This document shows positions 50,528-59,516 of a DNA stretch of 64,000 nucleotides, in pieces. The notes under the pieces are model-generated. The model was not told where the DNA came from. It saw only the letters and a program-made list of their open reading frames with translations, and did not search any database. Origin of the DNA: a bacterium HR10 (GTDB taxonomy: Bacteria; Acidobacteriota; Blastocatellia; HR10); the NCBI GenBank assembly GCA_002923315.1, contig BEHM01000004.1, positions 1 through 64,000 of the forward strand. Reading direction: 5' to 3'. Numbering within the stretch: position 1 is the stretch's first letter; each line of letters begins with the position of its first letter. The position numbers and the translations under genes were made by a program.

Positions 50528-51808
50528 ATGGGCTTGATGCCGCGTGCGGCGAAAAAAACGCGAGCGCCCTCGACCGCGCGAGGTTTGGCGACGAGGGAGC
50601 GCCTTCTGGCCGCCGCCCAAGAGGTCTTCGCCGAAGGGAGTTATCATGAGGTGTCCGTCTCCGCGATCTGTCGCCGCGCGGGCGTCGCTCTGGGGACCTT
50701 CTACCAATACTTCGCCGATAAGGAGGCGATCTTCTCCGAATTGGTCGCGCGCGCCAGCATGGCCTTGCAGATGGAACTCACCCGTGTCCTGCACACCGAA
50801 GGCGACCTTCGCGCGCAACTGGATCGCATCCTGACGGCGTTCTTCGCCTTCATCCGCCACCATCGAGCTTCTTACCGGATCTTTCGAGAGGTGGAGTTCA
50901 TCAACAAGCGCATGCACCATCGGTTCTACGATGGGCTCATCGCGCTCTTACGGGAATTCCTGGCCGAGCAACGTCGCCGCGGGCAGATTCGCGCCCTCGA
51001 TCCCGAGGTCGCCGCCACCGCCCTTATCGGCGTGGCATACTTCCTGACCCTCCGATGGCTTATCCTTGGTCCGGGCGAGGTCCCCGAATCCGCTCGTCAC
51101 ACAGCCGTCGAGTTCCTCCTGTCTGGGATTGATACCGGTCGTCCCCTCACCTCCTCGCGACATCCCGGCGGCGCGACCTCCTTCAGCGAAGTCACCCCGT
51201 CCCCTCCCGTGACGCGTGGCGCCCTCTCTCGCCAGAGACTGCTGCAAGCCGCCAAAGCGTGCTTCAGCCGCAAGGGCTTTTACGCGACGTCCATCGCTGA
51301 GATCACCCGGCGCGCGGGCGTCTCACTCGGAGCCTTCTACCTCTACTTCTCCAGCAAGACCGAGATCCTCGATGAGCTGGTTCGGGATCTCAACACACAA
51401 CTGCGCCGGAATGCCCGCGCGGCGATCGCCGGCCTCACCGACCGCCGCGAGATCGAGCGCGAGGGCTTTCGCGCCTTCTTCGACTTCATTCGCCGAAACC
51501 GAGAAGCTTATCGCATCGTCCGCGAAGCCGAATTCGTCTCCCCCTCGGTCGCCCGCTGGTACTTCGAGCGATTGGCCCACGGATATGTCCGCGGACTTCA
51601 AGAAGGGATGCGTCGCGGAGAGATTCGCCCGCTGGATGCGGAGGCCTTGGCGTATTGTCTCATGGGCATCGGTCACTTCGTGGGCCTGCGCTGGGTCGTC
51701 TGGTCCAAGCGCTCCACGCTGCCCAAACGCGCGCTCCATCACGTGATAGACTTGATCCTTCACGGCCTGAAGGCCTCTCCGTCCCGGGAGGAAGGATCCC
51801 CATCCTAG
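50528..51808 (+). CDS. Tandem (double) TetR-family regulator
   Basis: 426 residues, two complete TetR/AcrR units joined head to tail. Unit 1 has its helix-turn-helix near 22-68 (VSVSAICRRAGVALGTFYQYFADKE) and a ligand domain to about 200. After a proline/serine-rich linker, unit 2 has its own helix-turn-helix near 232-278 (TSIAEITRRAGVSLGAFYLYFSSK) and ligand domain to about 415. Ordinary TetR proteins are about 200 residues and act as homodimers; this one could form an intramolecular pseudo-dimer. It sits between the acyl-thioester operon and a TonB receptor whose promoter carries a dyad, its likeliest target. No ribosome site precedes the start. Confidence 0.88.
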   Translation: MGLMPRAAKKTRAPSTARGLATRERLLAAAQEVFAEGSYHEVSVSAICRRAGVALGTFYQYFADKEAIFSELVARASMALQMELTRVLHTEGDLRAQLDRILTAFFAFIRHHRASYRIFREVEFINKRMHHRFYDGLIALLREFLAEQRRRGQIRALDPEVAATALIGVAYFLTLRWLILGPGEVPESARHTAVEFLLSGIDTGRPLTSSRHPGGATSFSEVTPSPPVTRGALSRQRLLQAAKACFSRKGFYATSIAEITRRAGVSLGAFYLYFSSKTEILDELVRDLNTQLRRNARAAIAGLTDRREIEREGFRAFFDFIRRNREAYRIVREAEFVSPSVARWYFERLAHGYVRGLQEGMRRGEIRPLDAEALAYCLMGIGHFVGLRWVVWSKRSTLPKRALHHVIDLILHGLKASPSREEGSPS

Positions 51809-51877
51809 GGATGGATGGGTCCCTCGCCGATCTTGGGGACCGGAGCCCGGGCCCTTCAGCGCGACGCTCGTCAGGGG

Positions 51878-51906
51878 TTGCAAAATCGGCAATGTTGTGA
51901 TATATG
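51878..51906 (+). promoter_or_regulatory. Promoter of TonB receptor 1
   Basis: TTGCAA (51878-51883), 17-base spacer, TATATG (51901-51906) with extended TGA. It lies 36-64 bases before the receptor start. Confidence 0.6.
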
Positions 51907-51912
51907 AATCAC
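51897..51912. promoter_or_regulatory. Inverted repeat over the -10, candidate TetR operator
   Basis: GTGAT-N6-ATCAC is a perfect 5-bp dyad covering the -10 hexamer of the receptor promoter. It is positioned where a bound repressor would block RNA polymerase. A second, overlapping dyad ATGA-N8-TCAT follows (51904-51919). Confidence 0.45.
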
Positions 51913-51941
51913 GCATCATATTCTCGGCGAGGAGGTGCGAT

Positions 51942-54900
51942 ATGCGCGCGAGAGGAAGAGGGCTCATGCTCGCAGGGCTCCTCCTGGCGGGGTCCGTCGC
52001 CGGTTCCCCCTTGCCCCAAACGGCTTCGACGGGGCAGATCATGGGGACCGTTCGAGACCCGTCGGGAGCCGTTCTCCCCGATGCTCTCGTGGTGGTGAAG
52101 AACCCGACGGGTTTGATTCGGGAAGTCCGGACGGACGAGGTCGGGCGCTATGTCGTCCCGCTCCTCCCTCCCGGAGTCTATCGGCTGGAGATCAGCCGCA
52201 CCGGATTCAAGACCTACGTCCTCGAAGACGTCACCGTGCGCCTCACCGAGACGACGGTGGCCGACGCAAGCCTGGAGATCGGCGAACTCGCCGAGACGAT
52301 CACCGTGGAGGCGGAGAATCCGCTGCTTCAAGCGGACCGGCCGACGACCGGGCGCGTGATCACCGGACGGGCGCTGACCGAACTGCCGCTGGCCACGCAC
52401 AATTTCACGCAACTGTTTGCCCTGACGGCGGGCACCAACGTGGATCTGCCCGATCATTCGGCGAGCGGATTGAATACGCTCGACATCTCGGTCAACGGCC
52501 TGAACCGCTACAACAACAACTTCCAACTCAACGGCATTGACACCAACGGCATCGGCATCAACAACGCCTTCAGCTATCCCGTCCCGGCTCCGGATGCCCT
52601 GCAGGAGTTCAAAGTCCAAACGAGCCTCTACGATGCCTCCTACGGCCGCAGCGCGGGCGGTCAGATCGTCGTCGTCACGCGATCGGGGACGAACGAATTC
52701 CACGGCAGTTTCTATCATTTCCTGCGGAACGACAAGCTCAACGCCAACGACTTCTTCTTCAACAGCACGGGGACAGCCCGACCGAAGTTCATTCGCAATC
52801 AGTTCGGGTTCACCCTCGGTGGCCCGATCTCCCGGGATCGAACGCATGTCTTCGGGTCGTACCAAGGCTCGCGGGAACGCAATGGCGCTGCTCGCGGGGC
52901 TCTCTCGACGCTGGCCTTGCCGCCTCTGCTGACGGACGATCGCTCCCCGGCGGGGATCGCGCGGGCCTCGGGAGTTCCTGAGACGGCCATCTCGCCGGTA
53001 GCCTTAAGGCTCCTCAACGCGCGTCTGCCCGATGGCTCGTTCGTCATCCCCTCGCCTCAGGTGAACCGTCCGGGCGTGAATTACTCCGTCTCGGTGCCCA
53101 TTCGCTTTCGGGAAGACCAGTTCACCGTCAACCTGGATCACCAGCTCCGCGCCAACAACAAGCTGAGCGGCAAGTTCTTCTCCACGCAGAATCCGGAGAA
53201 GGTCGGTCTCAACGTCTTCTTCGGCGCGAACGTGCCCGGATTCGGCTCCTCGCTGCAAAATAACAATCGGCACCTGGCTCTGTCCGATCTTCATATCTTT
53301 GGTCCGAACTTGACCAATGAAGTGCGCGTCGGGCTGCACCGGTTGGCGGCGGACTTTCGTCCGAACGAGCCGATCACGGCGGCATCAGTCGGGATCTCGC
53401 GCTTCAACACCTCGATCTTCCCGGGCATTCCCGCCATCGGCGTGCTCGGCAGCTTTCAAATCGGTCCCGGCCCCTTCGATCAGCTCTTCACCGTGATCAA
53501 CACCTTCACCTATGCCGATACCGTCTCATATATTCGCGGTCGTCATCACCTGCGGATGGGCGTGGAAGTCCGTCGCCTTCAGGAAAACGGCGATTTGCCC
53601 TCATTCCATCGCGGGCAAATTCTCTTCCTGGATTTCCCCTCGTTCGTCCGGGGCGACATCTTTCTGACGCTCGTGGCTTCCGGCATCAGCGATTTTCATT
53701 ACCGCAACACGGACTTCAATGCCTTCGTCCAAGACGACGTGAAAGTCAGCCCGCGCCTGACGCTCAACCTCGGCCTGCGATACGAGTTCAACGGAGCGGC
53801 GTCGGACAAGTTCGGCCGGTTGCAGACGTTCGATCCCGCGCAGTATCGCACCGGCCCTCCGCCAAACGGATTCGTGATCGCCGGCAATGCGAAGGGACGA
53901 TTTCGAGTCCCCGGCGTCCCGTTGGTGAGCGACACGATTCTGAAGAGCGAGGACCCCCACAACTTTGCGCCTCGTTTCGGTTTCGCGTACCTCCTCTCGG
54001 AAGCGCATCGCATAGTCCTGCGCGGCGGGTACGGCATCTTCTTTGATCGGCTCTCGAATCAGCCTCCCTTCTTCGCCGTCGGGTCCATCCCCTTCGGAGC
54101 CTTTGACGTCGGCGTCTTCCCGACCGTGTTCCGCGGTGCGACGTTCGCCAATCCCTTCCCCTCTCTCGGTCTGCCGAGCGAATTTCCGAAAGTCCCCATC
54201 GTTCCGGATGCCGCTCAGTTGGCGACCGGAATGGCTCCCATCTCCGGCTTCTTCATGGACCCCAACATGCGCACGCCCTATGCCCAACACTTCGGCCTCA
54301 ATCTTCAGCACGAGTTCGCCAAAGATTTTCTTCTGGAGATCGGCTACGTCGGGACGAAGGGAACCAAGCTCATCCAGCAGGTGCGAATCGCGCAGGCGGA
54401 ACTGGCCAGCCCGTCGCGTCCGATCAACGGGATCACCGAAAATACGCCGGCCAACGCCGTGCTGCGCTCTCGATTCCTGGGATTCTCTCCTGATGGACTG
54501 AAACAGTTTCAAACGTCGGGCAATTCCACTTATCACTCGCTCCAGCTCACGGTGACCAAGCGCCTCGGTCGCGGACTCCAATTTCTGGCGGCCTATACGT
54601 TGAGCAAGTGGTTGGACGATCGCACCACGATCACGGGCTTGCAGGGCGATGCGACGGCCTTCGCCCCCGGCGATCAATTCCATCTCTCGCTCAACAAAGG
54701 CCGGTCGGACCTCGATCGGCGCCATCGCCTGGTCATCAGCGGGACATACGATTTCCCAACGATCACAAACCGTGGAGCGCTCGGCCGTCTCCTCTCCGGC
54801 TGGGAGCTCGCCTGGATCGCCACATTCCAATCGGGCCGTCCCTTCAGCATCTTGGACTCCAGCGGGGCGTCGCTCTTCGGCGTGACCACCTCGCGTGCGA

Positions 54901-55256
54901 GCTTCGCTCCCGGAGCGACGCTCAAGACGGCTCTCCGACAAGGGCCTGTGCACCGCCGGTTGAATCAGTTCTTCAATCCGGCGGCGTTCGTCCCGGCGGG
55001 TCCGGGCTTTGGAAATGCCGGGCGGAATATCCTCACCGGGCCGGATCAGCGAAACGTGGACCTGTCGGTGCTCAAGCGAATCCCCATTCGTGAGGGACAA
55101 CATCTGGAATTTCGCGCCGAATTCTTCAACGCTTTCAACGTCGTCAACTTCGCCAACCCGGGAAGCGACATCGCTACGCCGGCGACCTTCGGGGTGATCA
55201 CCCAGACGAGCACCAGTCCGCGTCTGGTTCAGTTCGCCCTGCGGTACAGCTTTTGA
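51942..55256 (+). CDS. Oar-type TonB-dependent outer-membrane receptor 1
   Basis: 1104 residues. The order is a signal peptide (about 1-25), a carboxypeptidase-regulatory-like domain (about 28-115, GTVRDPSGAVLPDALV), a plug domain (about 120-250, with VNGLNRYNNNFQLNG and YGRSAGGQIVVVTRSGTNEFHG), and a long beta-barrel ending in an aromatic C-terminal residue (LRYSF). This architecture is greatly expanded in Acidobacteriota and Bacteroidota for uptake of large or hydrophobic substrates. Start ATG 51942 has AGGAGGTG. It is about 45% similar by eye to receptor 2 and shares an identical nucleotide stretch near the mature N-terminus. The substrate is presumably linked to the hydrolases around it. 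Confidence 0.88.
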   Translation: MRARGRGLMLAGLLLAGSVAGSPLPQTASTGQIMGTVRDPSGAVLPDALVVVKNPTGLIREVRTDEVGRYVVPLLPPGVYRLEISRTGFKTYVLEDVTVRLTETTVADASLEIGELAETITVEAENPLLQADRPTTGRVITGRALTELPLATHNFTQLFALTAGTNVDLPDHSASGLNTLDISVNGLNRYNNNFQLNGIDTNGIGINNAFSYPVPAPDALQEFKVQTSLYDASYGRSAGGQIVVVTRSGTNEFHGSFYHFLRNDKLNANDFFFNSTGTARPKFIRNQFGFTLGGPISRDRTHVFGSYQGSRERNGAARGALSTLALPPLLTDDRSPAGIARASGVPETAISPVALRLLNARLPDGSFVIPSPQVNRPGVNYSVSVPIRFREDQFTVNLDHQLRANNKLSGKFFSTQNPEKVGLNVFFGANVPGFGSSLQNNNRHLALSDLHIFGPNLTNEVRVGLHRLAADFRPNEPITAASVGISRFNTSIFPGIPAIGVLGSFQIGPGPFDQLFTVINTFTYADTVSYIRGRHHLRMGVEVRRLQENGDLPSFHRGQILFLDFPSFVRGDIFLTLVASGISDFHYRNTDFNAFVQDDVKVSPRLTLNLGLRYEFNGAASDKFGRLQTFDPAQYRTGPPPNGFVIAGNAKGRFRVPGVPLVSDTILKSEDPHNFAPRFGFAYLLSEAHRIVLRGGYGIFFDRLSNQPPFFAVGSIPFGAFDVGVFPTVFRGATFANPFPSLGLPSEFPKVPIVPDAAQLATGMAPISGFFMDPNMRTPYAQHFGLNLQHEFAKDFLLEIGYVGTKGTKLIQQVRIAQAELASPSRPINGITENTPANAVLRSRFLGFSPDGLKQFQTSGNSTYHSLQLTVTKRLGRGLQFLAAYTLSKWLDDRTTITGLQGDATAFAPGDQFHLSLNKGRSDLDRRHRLVISGTYDFPTITNRGALGRLLSGWELAWIATFQSGRPFSILDSSGASLFGVTTSRASFAPGATLKTALRQGPVHRRLNQFFNPAAFVPAGPGFGNAGRNILTGPDQRNVDLSVLKRIPIREGQHLEFRAEFFNAFNVVNFANPGSDIATPATFGVITQTSTSPRLVQFALRYSF

Positions 55257-55268
55257 GGAGGGTCGTTC

Positions 55269-56066
55269 ATGCCGTTCGTCTCCGTACGCGATCGTCGCTT
55301 CCATTATCGAGAGCATGGCGTGGGTGATGAGCTGATCCTCTTCATCCACGGGAATCTGGCGTCGGGGCGATGGTGGGAGCCGGTGATCTCCCGCCTGCCC
55401 ACGGAGCGCTATCGAATGGTGGCGCCAGACCTGCGCGGTTGTGGACAAAGCGACAAACCGGAGACGGGATACACTGTGCCGGAAATGGCTGAAGACGTTC
55501 GGGCCTTTGTGGCGACAATAGGGCTGTGCTCGTTCCATCTGGTCGGACACTCGATGGGCGGCGCGATTGCGCTTCTCTACGCGCTCGATCATCCGACGAC
55601 GGTCCGCAGCCTGACGCTGATCGCGCCGGTCCCCCCCGAGGGCCTCACCTTGCCGGAAGACCTCTATCCGCTCATGCAGCAGATGCGGGTGGATCGCGCG
55701 CGATTGTGCGAGGGCTTCATGGAATTCCTGCCCGCGATGGCACACGAGAATCTGCTCGAAGCGCTCGTGGATGATGCCCTCGCCTGTCACCCCGCATGTT
55801 TCGACGAACTTCCCCGGAGTTTCGAAATGCTGCGGTTCGCCGACCGCCTGGAGGAACTTCGCGCGCCAACGCTCATCGTCTGGGGCGAAGAGGATCGGCT
55901 CATCTCTCGCCCGGCAATGGAGCGATTACACGAAGCCATTCCGGGCAGTCGGTTAGAAATCCTGCCGGGCGTCGGTCATGGACCGCAGGTGGAAGCGCCC
56001 GATCAACTGTCTCGCCTACTCGCCCAATTTTTCCGCGAAATTTCTCCAAGGAGGAGGAAGCCATGA
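55269..56066 (+). CDS. Alpha/beta hydrolase 2
   Basis: 265 residues. The oxyanion region is LFIHGNLASGRWW, the nucleophile lies in VGHSMGG, the acid in WGEEDRLIS and the histidine in PGVGHGPQ, a complete triad. There is no signal peptide, so it is cytoplasmic. It starts 12 bases after receptor 1 and overlaps receptor 2 by four bases (ATGA). The three genes therefore form one operon, in which an imported ester or lactone would be hydrolysed. It is less similar to hydrolases 1 and 3 than those are to each other. Confidence 0.87.
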   Translation: MPFVSVRDRRFHYREHGVGDELILFIHGNLASGRWWEPVISRLPTERYRMVAPDLRGCGQSDKPETGYTVPEMAEDVRAFVATIGLCSFHLVGHSMGGAIALLYALDHPTTVRSLTLIAPVPPEGLTLPEDLYPLMQQMRVDRARLCEGFMEFLPAMAHENLLEALVDDALACHPACFDELPRSFEMLRFADRLEELRAPTLIVWGEEDRLISRPAMERLHEAIPGSRLEILPGVGHGPQVEAPDQLSRLLAQFFREISPRRRKP

Positions 56067-59000
56067 TGTGTCTTAGACGATCCCTTGTCGTTTTCATCTT
56101 AGTAAGCGTCCTAGGGATAATCACCCCTCGGGGGTATTCCCAAACGGCTTCGACGGGTCAGATCGCCGGGACGGTGCGGGATCAGACGGGCGCTGTGATC
56201 CCGGATGTGACCGTCGTGGTGACGGAAGCATTGATGGGTATCCGGCGAGAGACGAAGACCGATGCTTCGGGCGGTTACGCCGTGCCGCTTCTGCCGCCGG
56301 GCGTCTACACGGTGGAATTCAGCCGCGAGGGGTTTCGTCGGCTCGTCCGGGAAAACGTCGCCGTACGCATCACGTTGACGACGACGGTGGATGTAACGCT
56401 GGAGGTCGCACCGCTCGGTGCGGAGACCGTCACCGTGACGGAAGAAGCGCCTCTGCTGCAAACCGATCGGCCGACGACCGGACGGGTCATCGAAGAACGC
56501 GCGGTCCGGCAACTGCCGCTGGCGACGCGCAATTTCCAACAGCTCCTGGCGCTCTCGCCGGGCACGCTCGCCTCGGTCGTGCGCAATACGGATGTCGGCC
56601 GCGGCGATGCCATCATTCAGGTCAACGGCCAGCGCCAAACGCAGAACAACTTGCAGATCAACGGCGTGGATGCCAATTCCATCGCCCTGCACTCGACCTT
56701 CAATCTGCCGGTCCCGGCCACCGAAGCCATCCAAGAGTTCATCGTCCAGACGAGCCTCTACGATGCCTCACAAGGGCGCAACAGCGGCGGTGTCATCGCC
56801 GCCGTCACCAAATCCGGGACGAATGAATTTCACGGCAACGTCTACGAGTTCCTCCGCAACCGCGTGCTCAACGCCAACGATTTCTTCCTGAATGCCTCCG
56901 GCCAGAAACGGCCGATTCTCACGCGCAATCAATTCGGCTTCACGCTAGGCGGGCCTGTCCTCAGGGACAAGACGTTCTTCTTCGTCTCCTACCAAGGCAC
57001 GCGCGAGCGCAACGGCGCTTCGCTCATCAACAGCGTGACGAGCCTGATCCTACCTTCAGCCCTGACCGATAATCGCAGCGCCGAGGCGCTGGCGGCGGTC
57101 GGCAACACGCTCCTGCCCGCGGGCGCACCGCCGCTCCGCCCCTCTGACATTCATCCGGTCGCGCTCGCTCTGCTCAACGCGCGCTTTCCCGATGGGCGTC
57201 TGGTCATTCCGAGTCCGCCGCGCAGCCCGGGTCTCTTCACCACGCTCACGCAATCGGGCATCTCGCGCTTCCGCGAGGACCAGTTCAACCTCAACCTCGA
57301 CCATCGTTTCACCCCTAACCACACGCTCTCGGGCAAGTTCTTCTTCAACAACGACACGACCGATGCGGCCATCACCTCGTTCGTGATTCGTCCGGCCAAT
57401 GCCGTGCTCGGCTGGGGCGGACCGCTCCAGCGCAATAACCGGGTCTTCTCGCTGCGCGACACGCTCGTCCTCACGCCGACGCTTCTCAACGAGGCGCGCT
57501 TCGGCTACGCGCGCATCTTCCTCGAAGCGGTCCCTCGCGAGCCCTTCACAGCGGCTCAGTTCGGCATCGAGAGCCCGCTTCGGACGCTCTTCCCCGGCCT
57601 GCCGCAGATCAACGTCTTCGGCTTGTTCACCCTCGGCCCGGAAGGGCTCTTTGATGCCGAGGTCGTCCAGGAGCATTTCACCTATGGGAATACGCTCACC
57701 TGGACGAGAGGACGACACACGCTTCGCGCGGGGTTCGAGGGGCGACACTATCCGTTCCTGCTCCGATTCCGACTGTGGAACCGCGGGTTCATCCAGTTCC
57801 TCAGCTTCACGGACTTTCTTCAGGGGGACATGTTCATCTCCTTCATCGGCTCGGGCGATCCCGAGCGCGAGCCGCGCATCCGCGACCTGGCGGCCTTCGT
57901 GCAGGAAGACTTCAAGGTCACGGATCGGTTGACGCTCAATCTCGGCCTTCGATATGAGCTGCTCGGCTACATGAGCGAAGTGCGCGGGCGGTTGGTCGGC
58001 TTCTTCCCCGATCAATACCGACCGGGGCCTCCGCCGAACGGCTTTGTGCTCGCCGGGAACGCCACGGCCTCGCTCCCTGACGTGCCGCTGGTCGAGAAGA
58101 CCCTCATTCCTCAGGATGAGAACAACTGGGCGCCGCGCTTCGGTATGGCCTGGCGGCTTCGTGATCGCCTCGTCCTGCGCGGCGGCTATGGCGTCTACTT
58201 CATCCGCACGTCGGGGCAAATCGGCGGGGGGATTCAACTCTTCAACTATCCGTTCTTCGTCCTGCCGGTCGGAGCCGGATCGCGCCTCCTGCAATCGCTC
58301 GGATTCCCGCTGCCGGTGGCGCGCACGCTTGGCTTGCCCTTCAACCGCCCCTTCATTCAGGTACCGCCGCCGTCGGCCTTCCCCGTCGTTCCGACGATCC
58401 CGTCACCGTTGCGGGATCAATTCGGCAATCCCATTCCCATCTCGGGCGTCTATCTGGATCGGGGATTCCGCACCCCCTACACTCATCAGTTCGGGCTGAA
58501 CCTGCAATGGGAGACGGCCCGCTCGCTGCTTCTCGAAATCGGATACACGGGGACGCGAGGGATCAAGCTCACTCAGCTCTTCAATCTCAATCAGCCAGTC
58601 TTCGACCGAGCGACGGGGCGGTTCGTTACCCCCCTGCCGGCGTTCTCCAACAATGGGAACATCGCCGCGGGCTTGCACCTGATTCAGACGACAGGGCAAT
58701 CCTACTATCACTCGCTGCAGCTCTCAGCCACGAAGCGCCTGAGTCGCGGATTGTCCTTCCTGGCATCGTACACGCTCAGCAAATCCATAGATACGAACTC
58801 CGGCCCGCTGGCTGGCGATCTGGCCGCCAATCCCGGCGATCAGCAGAACCATCGCCTGAATCGCGGACTCTCGGATTGGGATCGGACGCACCGGTTCGTC
58901 TACAGCTTCGTGTACGACCTGCCGAAATTCTACGGCGGGGATTCGGGCGTTGGGAGACGGCTGCTCAACGACTGGCAGATCGCGGGCGTCGCTGTCTTTC

Positions 59001-59437
59001 AATCCGGGACGCCCTTCACCGTCTTCGCCACCGGAGGAGGTGGCGGCATGAACCTGACGCGCGCCAACTTCGCGCCGGGATTCCGCGGATCGGCCGAACT
59101 GAGCGGTTCGGTCACGGCTCGCCTCACGCGCTTCTTCAACACAGCCGCGTTCGTCCCTCCGCTTGGCGCGACCTTCGATCCGAATGCTCCTTTCGGCAAC
59201 ACGGGGAGGAATATCTTGCGCGGACCGGATCAGCGCAATGTGGATTTCTCGATCATCAAGTTCATTCCCATCACTGAGAGAACGCGCATGGAGTTCCGCG
59301 CTGAGTTCTTCAATTTGACGAACACGCCGAGCTTCGCCAATCCCGATTCGAACGTGCTCTCCTCGGCGTTCGGCCGGATCTCGAGCACGAGCACGGGCCC
59401 GCGCGTGATCCAGTTCGCGCTGAAGCTCAATTGGTGA
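56063..59437 (+). CDS. Oar-type TonB-dependent outer-membrane receptor 2
   Basis: 1124 residues with the same order as receptor 1: signal peptide (about 1-27, SLVVFILVSVLGIIT), carboxypeptidase-regulatory-like domain (GTVRDQTGAVIPDVTVVV), plug (VNGQRQTQNNLQINGVDA, GRNSGGVIAAVTKSGTNEFHG) and barrel ending with an aromatic residue (LKLNW). The strong AAGGAGGAGG site precedes ATG 56063, which overlaps the hydrolase stop. Tandem paralogous receptors suggest either duplicated uptake of related substrates or hetero-oligomers. No recognisable TonB box was identified. Confidence 0.88.
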   Translation: MMCLRRSLVVFILVSVLGIITPRGYSQTASTGQIAGTVRDQTGAVIPDVTVVVTEALMGIRRETKTDASGGYAVPLLPPGVYTVEFSREGFRRLVRENVAVRITLTTTVDVTLEVAPLGAETVTVTEEAPLLQTDRPTTGRVIEERAVRQLPLATRNFQQLLALSPGTLASVVRNTDVGRGDAIIQVNGQRQTQNNLQINGVDANSIALHSTFNLPVPATEAIQEFIVQTSLYDASQGRNSGGVIAAVTKSGTNEFHGNVYEFLRNRVLNANDFFLNASGQKRPILTRNQFGFTLGGPVLRDKTFFFVSYQGTRERNGASLINSVTSLILPSALTDNRSAEALAAVGNTLLPAGAPPLRPSDIHPVALALLNARFPDGRLVIPSPPRSPGLFTTLTQSGISRFREDQFNLNLDHRFTPNHTLSGKFFFNNDTTDAAITSFVIRPANAVLGWGGPLQRNNRVFSLRDTLVLTPTLLNEARFGYARIFLEAVPREPFTAAQFGIESPLRTLFPGLPQINVFGLFTLGPEGLFDAEVVQEHFTYGNTLTWTRGRHTLRAGFEGRHYPFLLRFRLWNRGFIQFLSFTDFLQGDMFISFIGSGDPEREPRIRDLAAFVQEDFKVTDRLTLNLGLRYELLGYMSEVRGRLVGFFPDQYRPGPPPNGFVLAGNATASLPDVPLVEKTLIPQDENNWAPRFGMAWRLRDRLVLRGGYGVYFIRTSGQIGGGIQLFNYPFFVLPVGAGSRLLQSLGFPLPVARTLGLPFNRPFIQVPPPSAFPVVPTIPSPLRDQFGNPIPISGVYLDRGFRTPYTHQFGLNLQWETARSLLLEIGYTGTRGIKLTQLFNLNQPVFDRATGRFVTPLPAFSNNGNIAAGLHLIQTTGQSYYHSLQLSATKRLSRGLSFLASYTLSKSIDTNSGPLAGDLAANPGDQQNHRLNRGLSDWDRTHRFVYSFVYDLPKFYGGDSGVGRRLLNDWQIAGVAVFQSGTPFTVFATGGGGGMNLTRANFAPGFRGSAELSGSVTARLTRFFNTAAFVPPLGATFDPNAPFGNTGRNILRGPDQRNVDFSIIKFIPITERTRMEFRAEFFNLTNTPSFANPDSNVLSSAFGRISSTSTGPRVIQFALKLNW

Positions 59438-59516
59438 TGGAGTGTGGACTTGTGGCGTGCTCTCCGCATGGGGTAAAAATGGGGGGAGTGAACCAGACCA
59501 TGTCGGAGGTGTGACT

